Positions 17,816 to 26,770 of a DNA stretch of 64,000 nucleotides are shown here, piece by piece (the first letter of the stretch is position 1; every line of letters starts with the position of its first letter). The translations under genes were made by a program, and so were the position numbers. Origin of the DNA: Paraburkholderia silviterrae (GTDB lineage: Bacteria > Pseudomonadota > Gammaproteobacteria > Burkholderiales > Burkholderiaceae); contig NZ_SMRP01000027.1 in NCBI RefSeq assembly GCF_004353915.1, positions 23,492 through 87,491 of the forward strand. Direction: 5' to 3'. Under the pieces are notes generated by a model. It did not search any database. It was not told the origin of the DNA and saw only the letters and a program-made list of their open reading frames with translations.

Positions 17816-19084
17816 ATGTTGAGCCAAAAAGACAACGAAATGATTTGCCGCGTCGGCGCGGGTACGCCCGGCGGCGCACTGATGCGACGTTTCTGGCACC
17901 CCGTGTGCACGTCCGCGCAATTGCCTCACCCCGACTGCGCGCCGTTGCGGGTTCGCCTGCTCGGCGAGAATTATGTTGCGTTCCGGGATTCCGCCGGGAG
18001 CGTCGGCTTCCTCGAGGAGCTGTGCATGCACCGCGGCGCATCGCTCGCGCTCGGGCGCGTCGAGGAAGGCGGCATTCGCTGTCTCTATCACGGCTGGAAG
18101 TTCAGCGTGTCGGGCGACGTGATGGAAACGCCGAACCATGCGGATCCCAGGTACGCCGCGCGGCTGAAGGCGCCGTCGTTTCCCGTGCGCGAGGCAGGCG
18201 GCATCGTGTGGGCCTATGTCGGGCCGAAGGAGCTGCTGCCGGCGTTTTCGCGTTACGCGTTCATGGACGTGGAACCGAGCCACCGTGTCGTGCTGCGCGT
18301 CAACGTCGCGTGCAACTACCTGCAATTGGTCGAAGGCGGCGAGGACAGCTCGCACGTTGGCGTGCTGCACACCAACATGGCGCGGCCCGGTTGGAAGGAG
18401 AATGAGTTCACGCCGAATCCCGACGTGGTCAACCCCGCCGCGCTTGCTTCCAACGATCTGGAGCCCGCGCTGAAAATCGAGGACACCCCCTTTGGCTTCC
18501 AGTACGTCGCACTGCGAAAGACTGCCGACTCGCAAGTCCGCAACGCGCGCGTGGTCCCGTTCATCGTGCCATACGGCCGCGTTATTCCGGCCCCGGCGTT
18601 TCTGTTCACGGTCCTCGAGGTGCCCGAGGACGATACGCACACGAGCACTTACATCGTCGTCCACGGCGACGCGCCGGTGACCGAAGCCAAGATCATCGAG
18701 TTGCTCGGCCTGAACGACCCTGAGTACTACGACCGCAAGAATTGCACGTTCACGGCCAGCTGGGCGGATTCGTTCGGCCAGAACCGCGAGCTGATGAAGG
18801 AGAACTGGAGTGGACTGCGCGGCGTCGAGGTGGAAGACGCGACGATCGGCCTGTCCCAGGGGCCCCTCTACGATCGATCACGCGAACACCTGGTGCCGGC
18901 GGACCAGGCCGTCGTGCGCGTGCGCCGCGTGCTGCTGGAGTCGATCAAGCGCGTCATGGAAAACCAGCAGCCACCCGCGCTCGGCCTCGATCTGCGCGGT
19001 GTGAGCGCCTGCGACCGGCAACTCGACGAGGGCGCAGCCTGGCAAGACCTGCTGCCTTCGCATCGCCAGACAGTCGCAGCCTGA
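17816..19084 (+). CDS. Rieske non-heme iron oxygenase, alpha subunit (copy 2)
   Basis: A 422-residue paralog of the preceding gene, with Rieske ligands C70, H72, C89, H92 and iron ligands D177, H180, H185 (EGGEDSSHVGVLH). ATG 17816 follows AGGAG at good spacing; the open frame begins earlier but overlaps copy 1. It diverges from copy 1 in the C-terminal catalytic domain, suggesting a different substrate, a second step, or a mixed alpha/alpha-prime oligomer. It is followed by an SDR 12 bases on, which could oxidise a diol or alcohol product. Confidence 0.9.
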   Translation: MLSQKDNEMICRVGAGTPGGALMRRFWHPVCTSAQLPHPDCAPLRVRLLGENYVAFRDSAGSVGFLEELCMHRGASLALGRVEEGGIRCLYHGWKFSVSGDVMETPNHADPRYAARLKAPSFPVREAGGIVWAYVGPKELLPAFSRYAFMDVEPSHRVVLRVNVACNYLQLVEGGEDSSHVGVLHTNMARPGWKENEFTPNPDVVNPAALASNDLEPALKIEDTPFGFQYVALRKTADSQVRNARVVPFIVPYGRVIPAPAFLFTVLEVPEDDTHTSTYIVVHGDAPVTEAKIIELLGLNDPEYYDRKNCTFTASWADSFGQNRELMKENWSGLRGVEVEDATIGLSQGPLYDRSREHLVPADQAVVRVRRVLLESIKRVMENQQPPALGLDLRGVSACDRQLDEGAAWQDLLPSHRQTVAA

Positions 19085-19096
19085 GGAGGACACGCG

Positions 19097-19921
19097 ATGA
19101 CCCGCAACTCCCGAATCGACGTTCCGGATTATCTTTCGCTATTGCGCCTCGAGCGCCGCGGCTTCGTGGTGCTCGGCGCCGGCCAGGGTATCGGCGAACA
19201 GACGGTTCATGCACTCGCACAGGCCGGCGCTCGCATCCTCTGCGTCGATCGTGACGAGGCGCGCGCCAACGACGTCGCCCAATCTGTGGGCGGCATTGCG
19301 TGCGTGGCCGATGCAACGTCGCGCGACGACATGTTGCGCGTGTTCGACACCGCGCGAAAACACTTCGGCCGTATCCATGGCGTCGTCGACATCATCGGCG
19401 TTGCGGGCATCAAGCCCCTGGCCGCCGTCGACGACGCGTCGTGGGACCAGCAGTTCGACATCGTCGTACGCCATGCCTACCTCGCGATCCAGATCGGCGG
19501 CGAAATGATGAAGGCCGATGGCGGCGGCACTTTCGCGTTCGTCGGTTCGCTCGCCGGCGATCGCGCGGTGCAAAACGAGGTTGCCTACGCAGCGTCGAAG
19601 GCGGCGCTACATCACCTCGTGCGCTGCGCGGGTGCCGAGTATGCGCCCTACAACGTGCGCATCAACGCGGTATCTCCGGGCTTTGTCCGTACGCCACGAC
19701 TGAATCAGCGTCTGGACGAAGCGACATGGACCAGAGTCGGCAACGCGATTCCAGTCGGGCGGGCTGCCACGCCGGCGGAAATCGCGGGCCACCTGCTGTT
19801 CCTCGCCTCCGATCTGAGTGCGCATATGGCTGGCGAAATCGTCACCGTCGATGGCGGCCTCAGCGTCCTCGCCGCGATTCCCGAAGTCACCTTCGCTCCT
19901 TCGGCAGCCCCAACTCCGTGA
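19097..19921 (+). CDS. Short-chain dehydrogenase/reductase (SDR)
   Basis: A 274-residue classical SDR. The Rossmann motif is VVLGAGQGIGEQ, the catalytic pair is in VAYAASKAALHH (YxxxK), and the nucleotide-binding aspartate in CVDRDEA suggests NAD. The C-terminal AGEIVTVDGGLSV is typical. GAGGAGG lies just before the start. As the last gene of the hemerythrin/Rieske operon it likely oxidises the hydroxylated product, for example a cis-diol or benzylic alcohol. Confidence 0.88.
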   Translation: MTRNSRIDVPDYLSLLRLERRGFVVLGAGQGIGEQTVHALAQAGARILCVDRDEARANDVAQSVGGIACVADATSRDDMLRVFDTARKHFGRIHGVVDIIGVAGIKPLAAVDDASWDQQFDIVVRHAYLAIQIGGEMMKADGGGTFAFVGSLAGDRAVQNEVAYAASKAALHHLVRCAGAEYAPYNVRINAVSPGFVRTPRLNQRLDEATWTRVGNAIPVGRAATPAEIAGHLLFLASDLSAHMAGEIVTVDGGLSVLAAIPEVTFAPSAAPTP

Positions 19922-20106
19922 GATCGATGACGTCTTCGCGCCCGCTCAACGTCAGGTAGCCCACACGCCCGGCGCTGCGGTGCGGGCGGCCCGCGTGCTG
20001 CTTTCGCACCGCGGAATTTACGTACAATAAAGGGTCGAAGGCCGTATCGGCGGATGGGCCGCTACAATCGGCCGAATCCGCCAGAAACTGCAAGGAAACG
20101 ATCGAG

Positions 20107-20787
20107 ATGAGCCCTGCCGCCACCAAGCAAGCTGCGCGCGCCCGAACCGGCGAGAAGTCACTGGCAGCTCAAACGGAATCCACCAGGATGCCGATGCGTC
20201 CCGGCAGCAGCCTCATCGAATTCATCACATTGCAATGGCAGCGCGAACGCAGCGACCTCGATCTTTCGAACTTCCTGCTTGCAATCTACTTCATGCGCCT
20301 GGGCACACTCGTCGATCAGGCCTTCGACAAAATGTGCCAGCGCCTCGGAGGGATCAGCGGGTCCGACATGCGCGTGCTGCTCGCGTTGCGCCGCAGCGGC
20401 CACCCGTACGCAAAGCGCCCAACCGACCTGTATCGCGCACTGCTCGTGACCTCGGGCGCGATCACCAAGAAGATCGACCGCCTCGCCGGTCTCGGGATGG
20501 TGGAGCGACAGCCCGATCCGAGCCACGGCGGCGGGTTCATCGTGCATCTGACCAGGAAGGGCCTCGACCTCGTCGAGAAGGCAATCGTCATGCTCGCCGA
20601 GGAATCGTCGATCGCACCCGCGATGGCACACTTTTCCGAAGAAGAGCGCGCCGCCGGCAACGCGTTTTGCTTGCGCGCGCTGGCGTTGATGGAAGAGCTG
20701 GTGCTCCCTGGACTCGAAGAGCCCGAGCATTCCTCGCCGAAAGTACGAACCCGAGCGACGCGGCACGCGCCCCGCGGCCGCAAATAG
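20107..20787 (+). CDS. MarR family transcriptional regulator
   Basis: A 226-residue protein with a MarR-type winged helix at about residues 75-160: RVLLALRRSG, TDLYRALLVTSGAITKKIDRLAGLGMVERQPDPSHGG (recognition helix and wing) and LTRKGLDLVEKA. AAGGA precedes the ATG. The N-terminal 40 residues and the basic C-terminal tail (RTRATRHAPRGRK) lie outside the domain. It is downstream of the Rieske operon on the same strand and convergent with the epimerase. MarR proteins commonly repress aromatic-degradation operons and are released by phenolic ligands; the target here is inferred from position. Confidence 0.85.
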   Translation: MSPAATKQAARARTGEKSLAAQTESTRMPMRPGSSLIEFITLQWQRERSDLDLSNFLLAIYFMRLGTLVDQAFDKMCQRLGGISGSDMRVLLALRRSGHPYAKRPTDLYRALLVTSGAITKKIDRLAGLGMVERQPDPSHGGGFIVHLTRKGLDLVEKAIVMLAEESSIAPAMAHFSEEERAAGNAFCLRALALMEELVLPGLEEPEHSSPKVRTRATRHAPRGRK

Positions 20788-20857
20788 TCGAACCGCGAGG
20801 ACTAGCCCTGGGGCTGTGCCGCGTCGTACTCACCATGCCTCGCTCCGATGTTGCATT

Positions 20858-21841
20858 TCACGCCTCGTGAGTCCGAAGCCAGTTCGCATACTCTGCGATT
20901 GCGCGCTCCAACGAATATCTCGGTGCATAGCCGAGTTCAGCGCCAATACGCGAAATGTCCATGTAGAAGTTACCCATGCCAATCTCGCGGCCGACGGCGG
21001 GCGTCGAAGCCGGCTGCGTGGAGCGAAGCTGGACCTGGAAGCCGGGAATCGCCTTTTCCACCGCGCGCGCGATCTCGCCATAGGTTGTTGCGCGCCCGCT
21101 GCCGAGGTTGTAGATGTGATGCTTCAATTGCGGTGCGCGCACGACGAGGCTCATCCCGTGCGCAATGTCCTTCACGTACGACTGATCGTAGCCGTCGCTC
21201 TCGAAAGGCACGCCGCCCTTCGAGAAGTCTGGCGCGGTGCCTGAGAGGCCTGCCTTGATCAATCGACTGGGCAGGTTGAGGAAAGTGCGATAGAGCGGGC
21301 CGAACATGCCGCTGCATCGCACGGTCACGATGTCCACGCCCTCCTGGCGGCGATAAAGATTGGCGATCACTTCGAGCGTTTTCTTCGCCCATGACTGCAC
21401 GATGTAGTTGTCGCCGTCCTCCTGCAGCGGCACCGGCATGTCCTCTTTCAACGGCATGGATTCGGCGCCCAGCCCCCAATACGCATCCGATGAACTGGTG
21501 AGCACCACCCGCCTGACGCCATTGAGCTTTGCGGCCTCGAGCAGGTTCAGCTGCGCGGTGACGCGCGCCCTCACCTCGGCCGAGGGCGCCAGCAGTTTCG
21601 GCGCATAGCCGGACGTGTCGACGATGGCGTCCGGCTTGTGCGTGGCGACCACCTTCATCACCGCATACGGATCCGTCACGTCCAGATACTCGACGAACGC
21701 CTGGCCCCGCTCGATCGCTTCGGCCAGAAGCCGCGGCGCCTGGCGCCGCAGCCCGGTGACGACCACCGTTTCTCCGTGGTCGATGAGATCGCGGGCCGTG
21801 TGCTGCCCCAACATACCTGTGCCGCCGAAGACAATGATCAT
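20858..21841 (-). CDS. NAD-dependent epimerase/dehydratase family protein
   Basis: A 327-residue extended SDR. Its N-terminus IIVFGGTGMLGQHTARDL is the GxxGxxG dinucleotide site; TSSSDAYWG and the YxxxK-like VQSWAKKTLE lie mid-protein, and GMFGPLYR is typical of the epimerase fold. Extended SDRs act on nucleotide sugars, steroids or hydroxy-aromatic side chains. It lies about 60 bases downstream of the ABC transporter ATPase on the same strand, so it is probably the last gene of that operon and may act on the imported compound. Confidence 0.82.
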   Translation of the reverse strand: MIIVFGGTGMLGQHTARDLIDHGETVVVTGLRRQAPRLLAEAIERGQAFVEYLDVTDPYAVMKVVATHKPDAIVDTSGYAPKLLAPSAEVRARVTAQLNLLEAAKLNGVRRVVLTSSSDAYWGLGAESMPLKEDMPVPLQEDGDNYIVQSWAKKTLEVIANLYRRQEGVDIVTVRCSGMFGPLYRTFLNLPSRLIKAGLSGTAPDFSKGGVPFESDGYDQSYVKDIAHGMSLVVRAPQLKHHIYNLGSGRATTYGEIARAVEKAIPGFQVQLRSTQPASTPAVGREIGMGNFYMDISRIGAELGYAPRYSLERAIAEYANWLRTHEA

Positions 21842-21900
21842 GGGTAGGACTCGATGTGAAAGGTTGCATCACCACTGCATGCCTGGCGATGCCAGAAAGA

Positions 21901-22704
21901 TCATGCGTGAACGCCAAGCAAGCGGTCGATCAGCGCCGGGTTGTGCAGCAGTTCGGCGCTCGCGCCGCTGTGTACGACGCTGCCGTGATCGATCACCGCG
22001 CAGCGTTCCGAATGGGCCAGCGCGAGATCGTATTTCTGCTCGACCATCACGATCGTCATGCCGGTTTCGATCCGCATGCGGTCAATCGCGTCGAGCATCT
22101 CTTGCACGATCAGCGGAGCCAGTCCTTCGACCGGCTCGTCGAGCAGCAGCAGCGATGGGTTGGTCATCAGCGCGCGGCCTAGCGCGAGCATTTGCTGCTC
22201 ACCGCCGGAGAGCTGGCTCGCATAGTGGCGCCGGCGCTCCTTGAGCCGCGGAAACAGCGCATACACGCGTGCCATGTCCCATGGTCCCATTCGACGTGCG
22301 ACGCTCAGGTTCTCCTCGACGCTCAGCGACCGGAAAACCTCCCGCTCCTGTGGCACCCAGGCGATGCCCGCGCGATTGCGCCGATGAGCAGGCAAGCCGT
22401 CGACGCGCTTGCCGTCGAACCCGATCTCTCCGGCATGGTGCGTCGTGAGCCCGATGATGGTTTCGATCAGCGTGGTCTTGCCGACGCCGTTGCGCCCGAT
22501 GACGACCAGGGTTTCGCCGCGCCGCACCGACAAATCGATATCGTGGAGCACGCGAGCCGATCCATAACCCGCGCACAAGCCGCGCAGTTCGAGGAGCGTG
22601 TCGGCCGTCGAGGCCACAGGCTCGCGCCGCCCGACGACCGGCGCGCTCGCGCCGCTGGCGCCCGCCGGCACGGCAAGCGCGATCTCGTTCAGTCTAGTTT
22701 CCAA
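21901..22704 (-). CDS. livF: Branched-chain-amino-acid-type ABC transporter ATPase (LivF-like)
   Basis: A 267-residue ATP-binding subunit: Walker A GRNGVGKTT, signature LSGGEQQMLA, Walker B LLLLDEP and the H-loop of the HAAT family. A non-conserved leader of about 35 residues precedes the domain. The best start is TTG at 22704, which overlaps the end of livG by 11 bases and has AAGGAAGG six bases upstream. It pairs with the LivG-like ATPase to power uptake. In this setting the substrate is more likely an aromatic acid than an amino acid (inference from the surrounding oxygenases). Confidence 0.9.
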   Translation of the reverse strand: METRLNEIALAVPAGASGASAPVVGRREPVASTADTLLELRGLCAGYGSARVLHDIDLSVRRGETLVVIGRNGVGKTTLIETIIGLTTHHAGEIGFDGKRVDGLPAHRRNRAGIAWVPQEREVFRSLSVEENLSVARRMGPWDMARVYALFPRLKERRRHYASQLSGGEQQMLALGRALMTNPSLLLLDEPVEGLAPLIVQEMLDAIDRMRIETGMTIVMVEQKYDLALAHSERCAVIDHGSVVHSGASAELLHNPALIDRLLGVHA

Positions 22705-23440
22705 GGTACGCCTTCCTTACACGCTCGTTTGCGCGCACTTCGTCGGGCGTGCCCTGAGCGATCACGTCGCCGCCCGCGAACACCGAGACGCGATCGGCAT
22801 AGCGAAACACCAGATGCATGTCGTGCTCGATGAAGAGGATCGTCGTCTCGCCCGCCAGGCTCGAGAGCTGATCGAACAACGCGACGCCTTGCGCGGTGGA
22901 CAACCCGGCCGCCGGCTCGTCGAGCAACAGCACGCGCGGCCGCATCGCGAACGCGAGCACCACCTCGAGCAAGCGTTGCTCGCCATACGACAACGTCTGC
23001 GTCGGGGCGAGCGCCGCGTCCAGCAAGCCGAACCGGTCGAGCAGCGCCGACGCTTCATCGATCTGCTTCGTCATCCGGCTCACCGAGCGCCACGACGGAC
23101 GCGCCTGCCCCTCGCGCTGGCACAGCGCGAGCACTACGGACTCCAGCGGATTGAGCGTCGGGAACAAGGTGTTGATCTGAAAGGTGCGCACGAGACCATG
23201 GCGCACACGCTGCTGAGGCGTGGCCGCAGTCACGTCGCGGCCGTCGAGCAGGAGTTGCCCACCGGTTGGCTTGAGCAAGCCCGTCATGAGATTGACAAAG
23301 GTGCTCTTGCCTGCGCCGTTCGGGCCGATGACCGCATGACGCTCGCCGCGACGCATCGAAAAATTCAGGTGTTCGAAGATCTTCAAGCCGCCGAACGACA
23401 TTTTCAGATCGCGCGTCTGCAGCACGATGTCGTGATTCAT
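22694..23440 (-). CDS. livG: Branched-chain-amino-acid-type ABC transporter ATPase (LivG-like)
   Basis: A 248-residue ABC ATPase with Walker A GPNGAGKST, the LivG-specific long insertion after VRTFQINTLFPTLNPLESV, signature-region LSYGEQRLLE and Walker B VLLLDEPAAGL. The start ATG 23440 overlaps the LivM stop (ATGA), which also rules out the longer open frame reaching 23884. Works with LivF, LivH and LivM in one importer. Confidence 0.9.
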   Translation of the reverse strand: MNHDIVLQTRDLKMSFGGLKIFEHLNFSMRRGERHAVIGPNGAGKSTFVNLMTGLLKPTGGQLLLDGRDVTAATPQQRVRHGLVRTFQINTLFPTLNPLESVVLALCQREGQARPSWRSVSRMTKQIDEASALLDRFGLLDAALAPTQTLSYGEQRLLEVVLAFAMRPRVLLLDEPAAGLSTAQGVALFDQLSSLAGETTILFIEHDMHLVFRYADRVSVFAGGDVIAQGTPDEVRANERVRKAYLGN

Positions 23441-24504
23441 GCGCGAGCCCCCCACCATTGCGCAAAACGCCCGGCGAGCGTGGGCAGAATGCCCTTGCGA
23501 AACATCGCCACGATCAGCACGAGCAGCAGGCCGATCCAGAAGTACCAGTAGATCGGATTGAACGCTGCCAGCTGATCGCGCAGCAAAATGAATACGGCCG
23601 CACCGATGAAGCCCCCATACAGAACCGCGGCGCCACCAATCACGAGCATCACGAGGACATCTGCCGAGCGCGTGAACGCCAGCACTTCGGGCGACACGAA
23701 CTGGCTGGTCTGTGTGAGCAATGCGCCCGCTATCCCGGCCAGCATTGCCGACATCCCGAACACGACGGTGACGTCGCGTTCGATCGGCGTACCCAGCATG
23801 ACCATGCGTCGCGAGTTCTCGCGCGCGCCCAGCAACGACAACCCGAATGGCGATTTGACGAGCGCGCGCACACCCAGAAAACACAGCAGCACAACGAAGA
23901 ATGTATACAGGTACGCGGTGCGCCCCACCATGTCGAACCGGAACACGCCGAACACGGGGGCGATATCGATGCCTTGCAAGCCGTCGTCGCCGCCAGTGAG
24001 GCTCGTCGAGCGCTCGACGAAGTCGAACAGGATCATGTTCAGGCCCAGTGTGACCATCAGCAGGCCGACGCCATGCAGCTTGCGCACGATATGGCCGGTC
24101 GCGAGTCCGACGAGGCCAGCCGTTGCGCCAGCAACGATTAGACCGCTGATCGGCTCGGTCCAGCCGTACTTGCCGAGAAAGCCCGCGGTGTAGGCGCCGA
24201 TCCCGAAGAAAGCCGCCTGGCCAAGCGAGGCGATGCCGCGGTAGCCGAGCAGCAAATCGAGCGAAAGCGCGAACAGGCCCCAGACCAGAATCTGCGTCAG
24301 CAGCACGAGATTACTTTCAGGGACGAAAAACAGCGCAATCCAGGCCAGCCAGAACGCCCATTCCCAGCGGCTCACGCGGGCCCGTGAATGGAAGTATCGA
24401 ACGGCGGCGCGATGAGCCGCGCCGATGCTCGCCGCGCTGCCCCGATCGCGCTGGAGATCCCTTCGGGTAAGCATCGAACGAAGTGAACGAAAGAGTCGCG
24501 TCAT
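23437..24504 (-). CDS. livM: Branched-chain-amino-acid-type ABC transporter permease (LivM-like)
   Basis: A 355-residue inner-membrane permease with about ten hydrophobic helices. The family hallmarks are LSLDLLLGYRGIASLGQAAFFGIGAY, GENSRRMVMLGTPI (EAA-like cytoplasmic loop) and VLYGGFIGAAVFILL. A basic N-terminal tail of about 45 residues precedes the first helix. It starts one base after the LivH stop codon. Confidence 0.9.
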   Translation of the reverse strand: MTRLFRSLRSMLTRRDLQRDRGSAASIGAAHRAAVRYFHSRARVSRWEWAFWLAWIALFFVPESNLVLLTQILVWGLFALSLDLLLGYRGIASLGQAAFFGIGAYTAGFLGKYGWTEPISGLIVAGATAGLVGLATGHIVRKLHGVGLLMVTLGLNMILFDFVERSTSLTGGDDGLQGIDIAPVFGVFRFDMVGRTAYLYTFFVVLLCFLGVRALVKSPFGLSLLGARENSRRMVMLGTPIERDVTVVFGMSAMLAGIAGALLTQTSQFVSPEVLAFTRSADVLVMLVIGGAAVLYGGFIGAAVFILLRDQLAAFNPIYWYFWIGLLLVLIVAMFRKGILPTLAGRFAQWWGARA

Positions 24505-24505
24505 A

Positions 24506-25369
24506 TCAAGCCTTCTTGCCGAGCAGGCCCTGCGGCCGCCCCATCAGGACGAGCACGGTCAGGACATAGATGAGCGCACCGCCAGCTTCGGGCAGGTAGT
24601 ACTTGCCGAAGACGTCGGCCACGCCGATGAGCACCGCCGCAAACAGGGTGCCGAAGATACTGCCCATACCGCCAACCGACACGACGATCAGCACGTAGAC
24701 CAGGTAGCGCAACGGGAAGTTGGGATCGAGACTCAGCAGATTCGCGGACAGCGCGCCGCCGAGGCCGGCCAGCCCACCACCGAGCGCAAACGTCAATGCG
24801 AACACGGTGCCGGTGTTCATGCCGCAAGCGGACGCGGCGCGGCGGCTGTCGACGCACGCTCGCACCATCGCGCCGAACCTCGTGCGCTCGATCCCGAGAA
24901 CCATCGTCACGGCAATCAGCACGCCCGACGCGAGCAGAAAGATGCGGTAGCGCTCGAGGCCGACACCGAGCAGCTGTGCCTGGCCGCTGAGCCAGGGCGG
25001 CACCGTGACCGGCCGGAACGACGGTCCCCAGATGAACGCCACCGAGGAGATCGACATGAAGACGAGACCGAGCGTCAACAGCACCTGAGTCAAATCGCCG
25101 GCGTCGTAGAAGTGGCGCAGCACCAGTCGTTCGAGCGCGACCGAGAACACGCCGACGGCGACGAACGCGAGCGGCAGACTCGCGAGGAACGGCATGCCCA
25201 GCCCATCCATCGCGCTGACCATTACATAGCCGCCGAGCATCGAGAGGCTGACCTGTGCAAGATTCACGAACTGCATCAGCCCCATCGTGACGGACAGGCC
25301 GACGGAGATGATGAACAGCAGCACGCCATAGGACAGCCCATTGAACAGCAGCGTCGCGAGAGTCGTCAT
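24506..25369 (-). CDS. livH: Branched-chain-amino-acid-type ABC transporter permease (LivH-like)
   Basis: A 287-residue permease with about eight membrane helices. It begins TTLATLLFNGLSYGVLLFIISVGLSVTMGLMQFVNLAQ, the standard LivH N-terminus, and contains GGLAGLGGALSAN and VVSVGGMGSIFGTLFAA. ATG 25369 is preferred over the upstream GTG at 25417 because the extra residues are unrelated to the family. It forms the translocation pore with LivM. Confidence 0.9.
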   Translation of the reverse strand: MTTLATLLFNGLSYGVLLFIISVGLSVTMGLMQFVNLAQVSLSMLGGYVMVSAMDGLGMPFLASLPLAFVAVGVFSVALERLVLRHFYDAGDLTQVLLTLGLVFMSISSVAFIWGPSFRPVTVPPWLSGQAQLLGVGLERYRIFLLASGVLIAVTMVLGIERTRFGAMVRACVDSRRAASACGMNTGTVFALTFALGGGLAGLGGALSANLLSLDPNFPLRYLVYVLIVVSVGGMGSIFGTLFAAVLIGVADVFGKYYLPEAGGALIYVLTVLVLMGRPQGLLGKKA

Positions 25370-25413
25370 GACCGTTCCCGAAGATGAAAATGTCGTTGAT
25401 CGTTCACGACCGC

Positions 25414-26595
25414 TCACCTGGCCGGTACGTCATTGAAGGTCTCGATCTCGACGTTCTGCAGCACGCCGTCGCGCTTCTGGACGCGGCGGATGTAGACGTT
25501 CTGGACGATATCGCCGGTGCGCTTGTCGATGACGATCGGTCCGCGCGGACTTTCAATCGAGCGGCCCTTCACGAAGGCCATGAATTTGTCGGCGTCGAAG
25601 GGGGCATTGCCCTGTGCGGCGAGCCCTTCGTAAATGAGCCGCATCGCATCCCACACCGCCACACCCGAGGCAGTGACGCGCGGCGTCTTGCCGAACCGGC
25701 TCGCGTAGTCCGTCACGAACTGCTTGTCGAGCGCGGAGTCGTGCGCGGTGGAATACACCCCTGCCGTCACGATGCCGAGCGCCGCGTCGCCTGCGGCATC
25801 GACCACGCTTTCGTCGCTCATGTCCCCTGTGCCGATCAGCTTGATGTTGCTGTTCTTGAGGCCCGAGTCGGCGTAGGCCTTGAGGAACTGAGGCACCAAC
25901 TCGCCGACCGGGAAGAAAGCGAACACCGCATCGGGTTTCGCGTCCTTGATGCGCTGCATGTAGCTCGAGAATTCCGGGCTGCGCAACGGCACCCGCACCG
26001 TGCCGGCGATCTTTCCGCCGAGCGCCGTGAATGTCTGGTTGAACGTGGCCTCGGTGTCGTGGCCCGGCCCGAAGTCCGCGACCACGACGAATGCGCTTTT
26101 CACGCCGTTCTGGTACGCCCATTGTGCGATGGGCCGCACGGACTGTGGAATCGAATAGAAAGTGCGCACGTAGTACGGCGAGCGCTCGACAATGCCCTGC
26201 GTCGCGGCACCCGTGATGAACGTCGGAACCTTCGCTTCCGTGACGAGTGGCGCCGCCACAAGAACGTTCGGCGTGAAGTCAGGACCGATCAGCATGTCGA
26301 CCTTGTCGCGCACGATGAGCTCCTGTGCGACGCGCTTGACCACTTCCGGGTTAGGGCCGGTGGTGTCGCGCTTCACGAGCTCGATCTGCCTGCCGCCGAC
26401 TGTGGTGCCGTTCTCCTGTTGAAAGAGCTTGATGACGTTGTCGGCCACCTGCCCCGTCATGCCGGACGCGCCGGAGTAGGTCAGCAGCAGGCCAATCTTG
26501 ATCGGCTGTTGCGCCTGTGCCGCGGCCATCACGCCGAGACTTAGCGCGGTCGTGCCCATCAGCGCGGTGAGTGTGCGAAGAAAGCTGCGACGCAT
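25414..26595 (-). CDS. Periplasmic ligand-binding protein of the Liv-type ABC transporter
   Basis: A 393-residue protein with a signal peptide (basic start MRRSFLRTL, hydrophobic core, cleavage near AQA before QQPIKIGLLL). The type I periplasmic binding fold is shown by GLLLTYSGASGMTG, DKVDMLIGPDFTPNVLVAAPLV and AFFPVGELVPQFL. GGAG precedes the ATG. It is the first gene of the importer operon; its promoter faces the divergent GntR gene across two palindromes. Related binding proteins in Burkholderiales and Rhodopseudomonas capture aromatic acids; specificity here is not determined. Confidence 0.9.
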   Translation of the reverse strand: MRRSFLRTLTALMGTTALSLGVMAAAQAQQPIKIGLLLTYSGASGMTGQVADNVIKLFQQENGTTVGGRQIELVKRDTTGPNPEVVKRVAQELIVRDKVDMLIGPDFTPNVLVAAPLVTEAKVPTFITGAATQGIVERSPYYVRTFYSIPQSVRPIAQWAYQNGVKSAFVVVADFGPGHDTEATFNQTFTALGGKIAGTVRVPLRSPEFSSYMQRIKDAKPDAVFAFFPVGELVPQFLKAYADSGLKNSNIKLIGTGDMSDESVVDAAGDAALGIVTAGVYSTAHDSALDKQFVTDYASRFGKTPRVTASGVAVWDAMRLIYEGLAAQGNAPFDADKFMAFVKGRSIESPRGPIVIDKRTGDIVQNVYIRRVQKRDGVLQNVEIETFNDVPAR

Positions 26596-26660
26596 GGAGA
26601 TCTCCGTTGCAATGTCAGGAAATGAAGCCGCTCACGGCAGCCGTCGAATGCCTCACACTT

Positions 26661-26715
26661 TATTGAATTCAAATTTGGATTCCATCGGTGATACTCCCAG
26701 GATTGAATTCAATCC
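26661..26715. promoter_or_regulatory. Paired palindromic operator sites between the ABC importer and gntR genes
   Basis: A perfect 16-base palindrome GGATTGAATTCAATCC lies at 26700-26715. A second copy of its core, TTGAATTCAA, lies at 26663-26672. The centres are 40 bases apart, about four helical turns, so two dimers could bind on one face. The position between divergent genes indicates control by the adjacent GntR protein, probably including autoregulation. Confidence 0.7.
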
Positions 26716-26770
26716 TGTATGACGATCGACTATACTGACGAAAAACCAGCAGCGAGCAAGGAGGCGTCTC

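Noticed and set aside
24425..26544. Long plus-strand open frames opposite the Liv-type transporter genes
   Set aside because: Arg/His/Glu-rich shadow frames of high-GC genes; the minus strand carries the conserved motifs.
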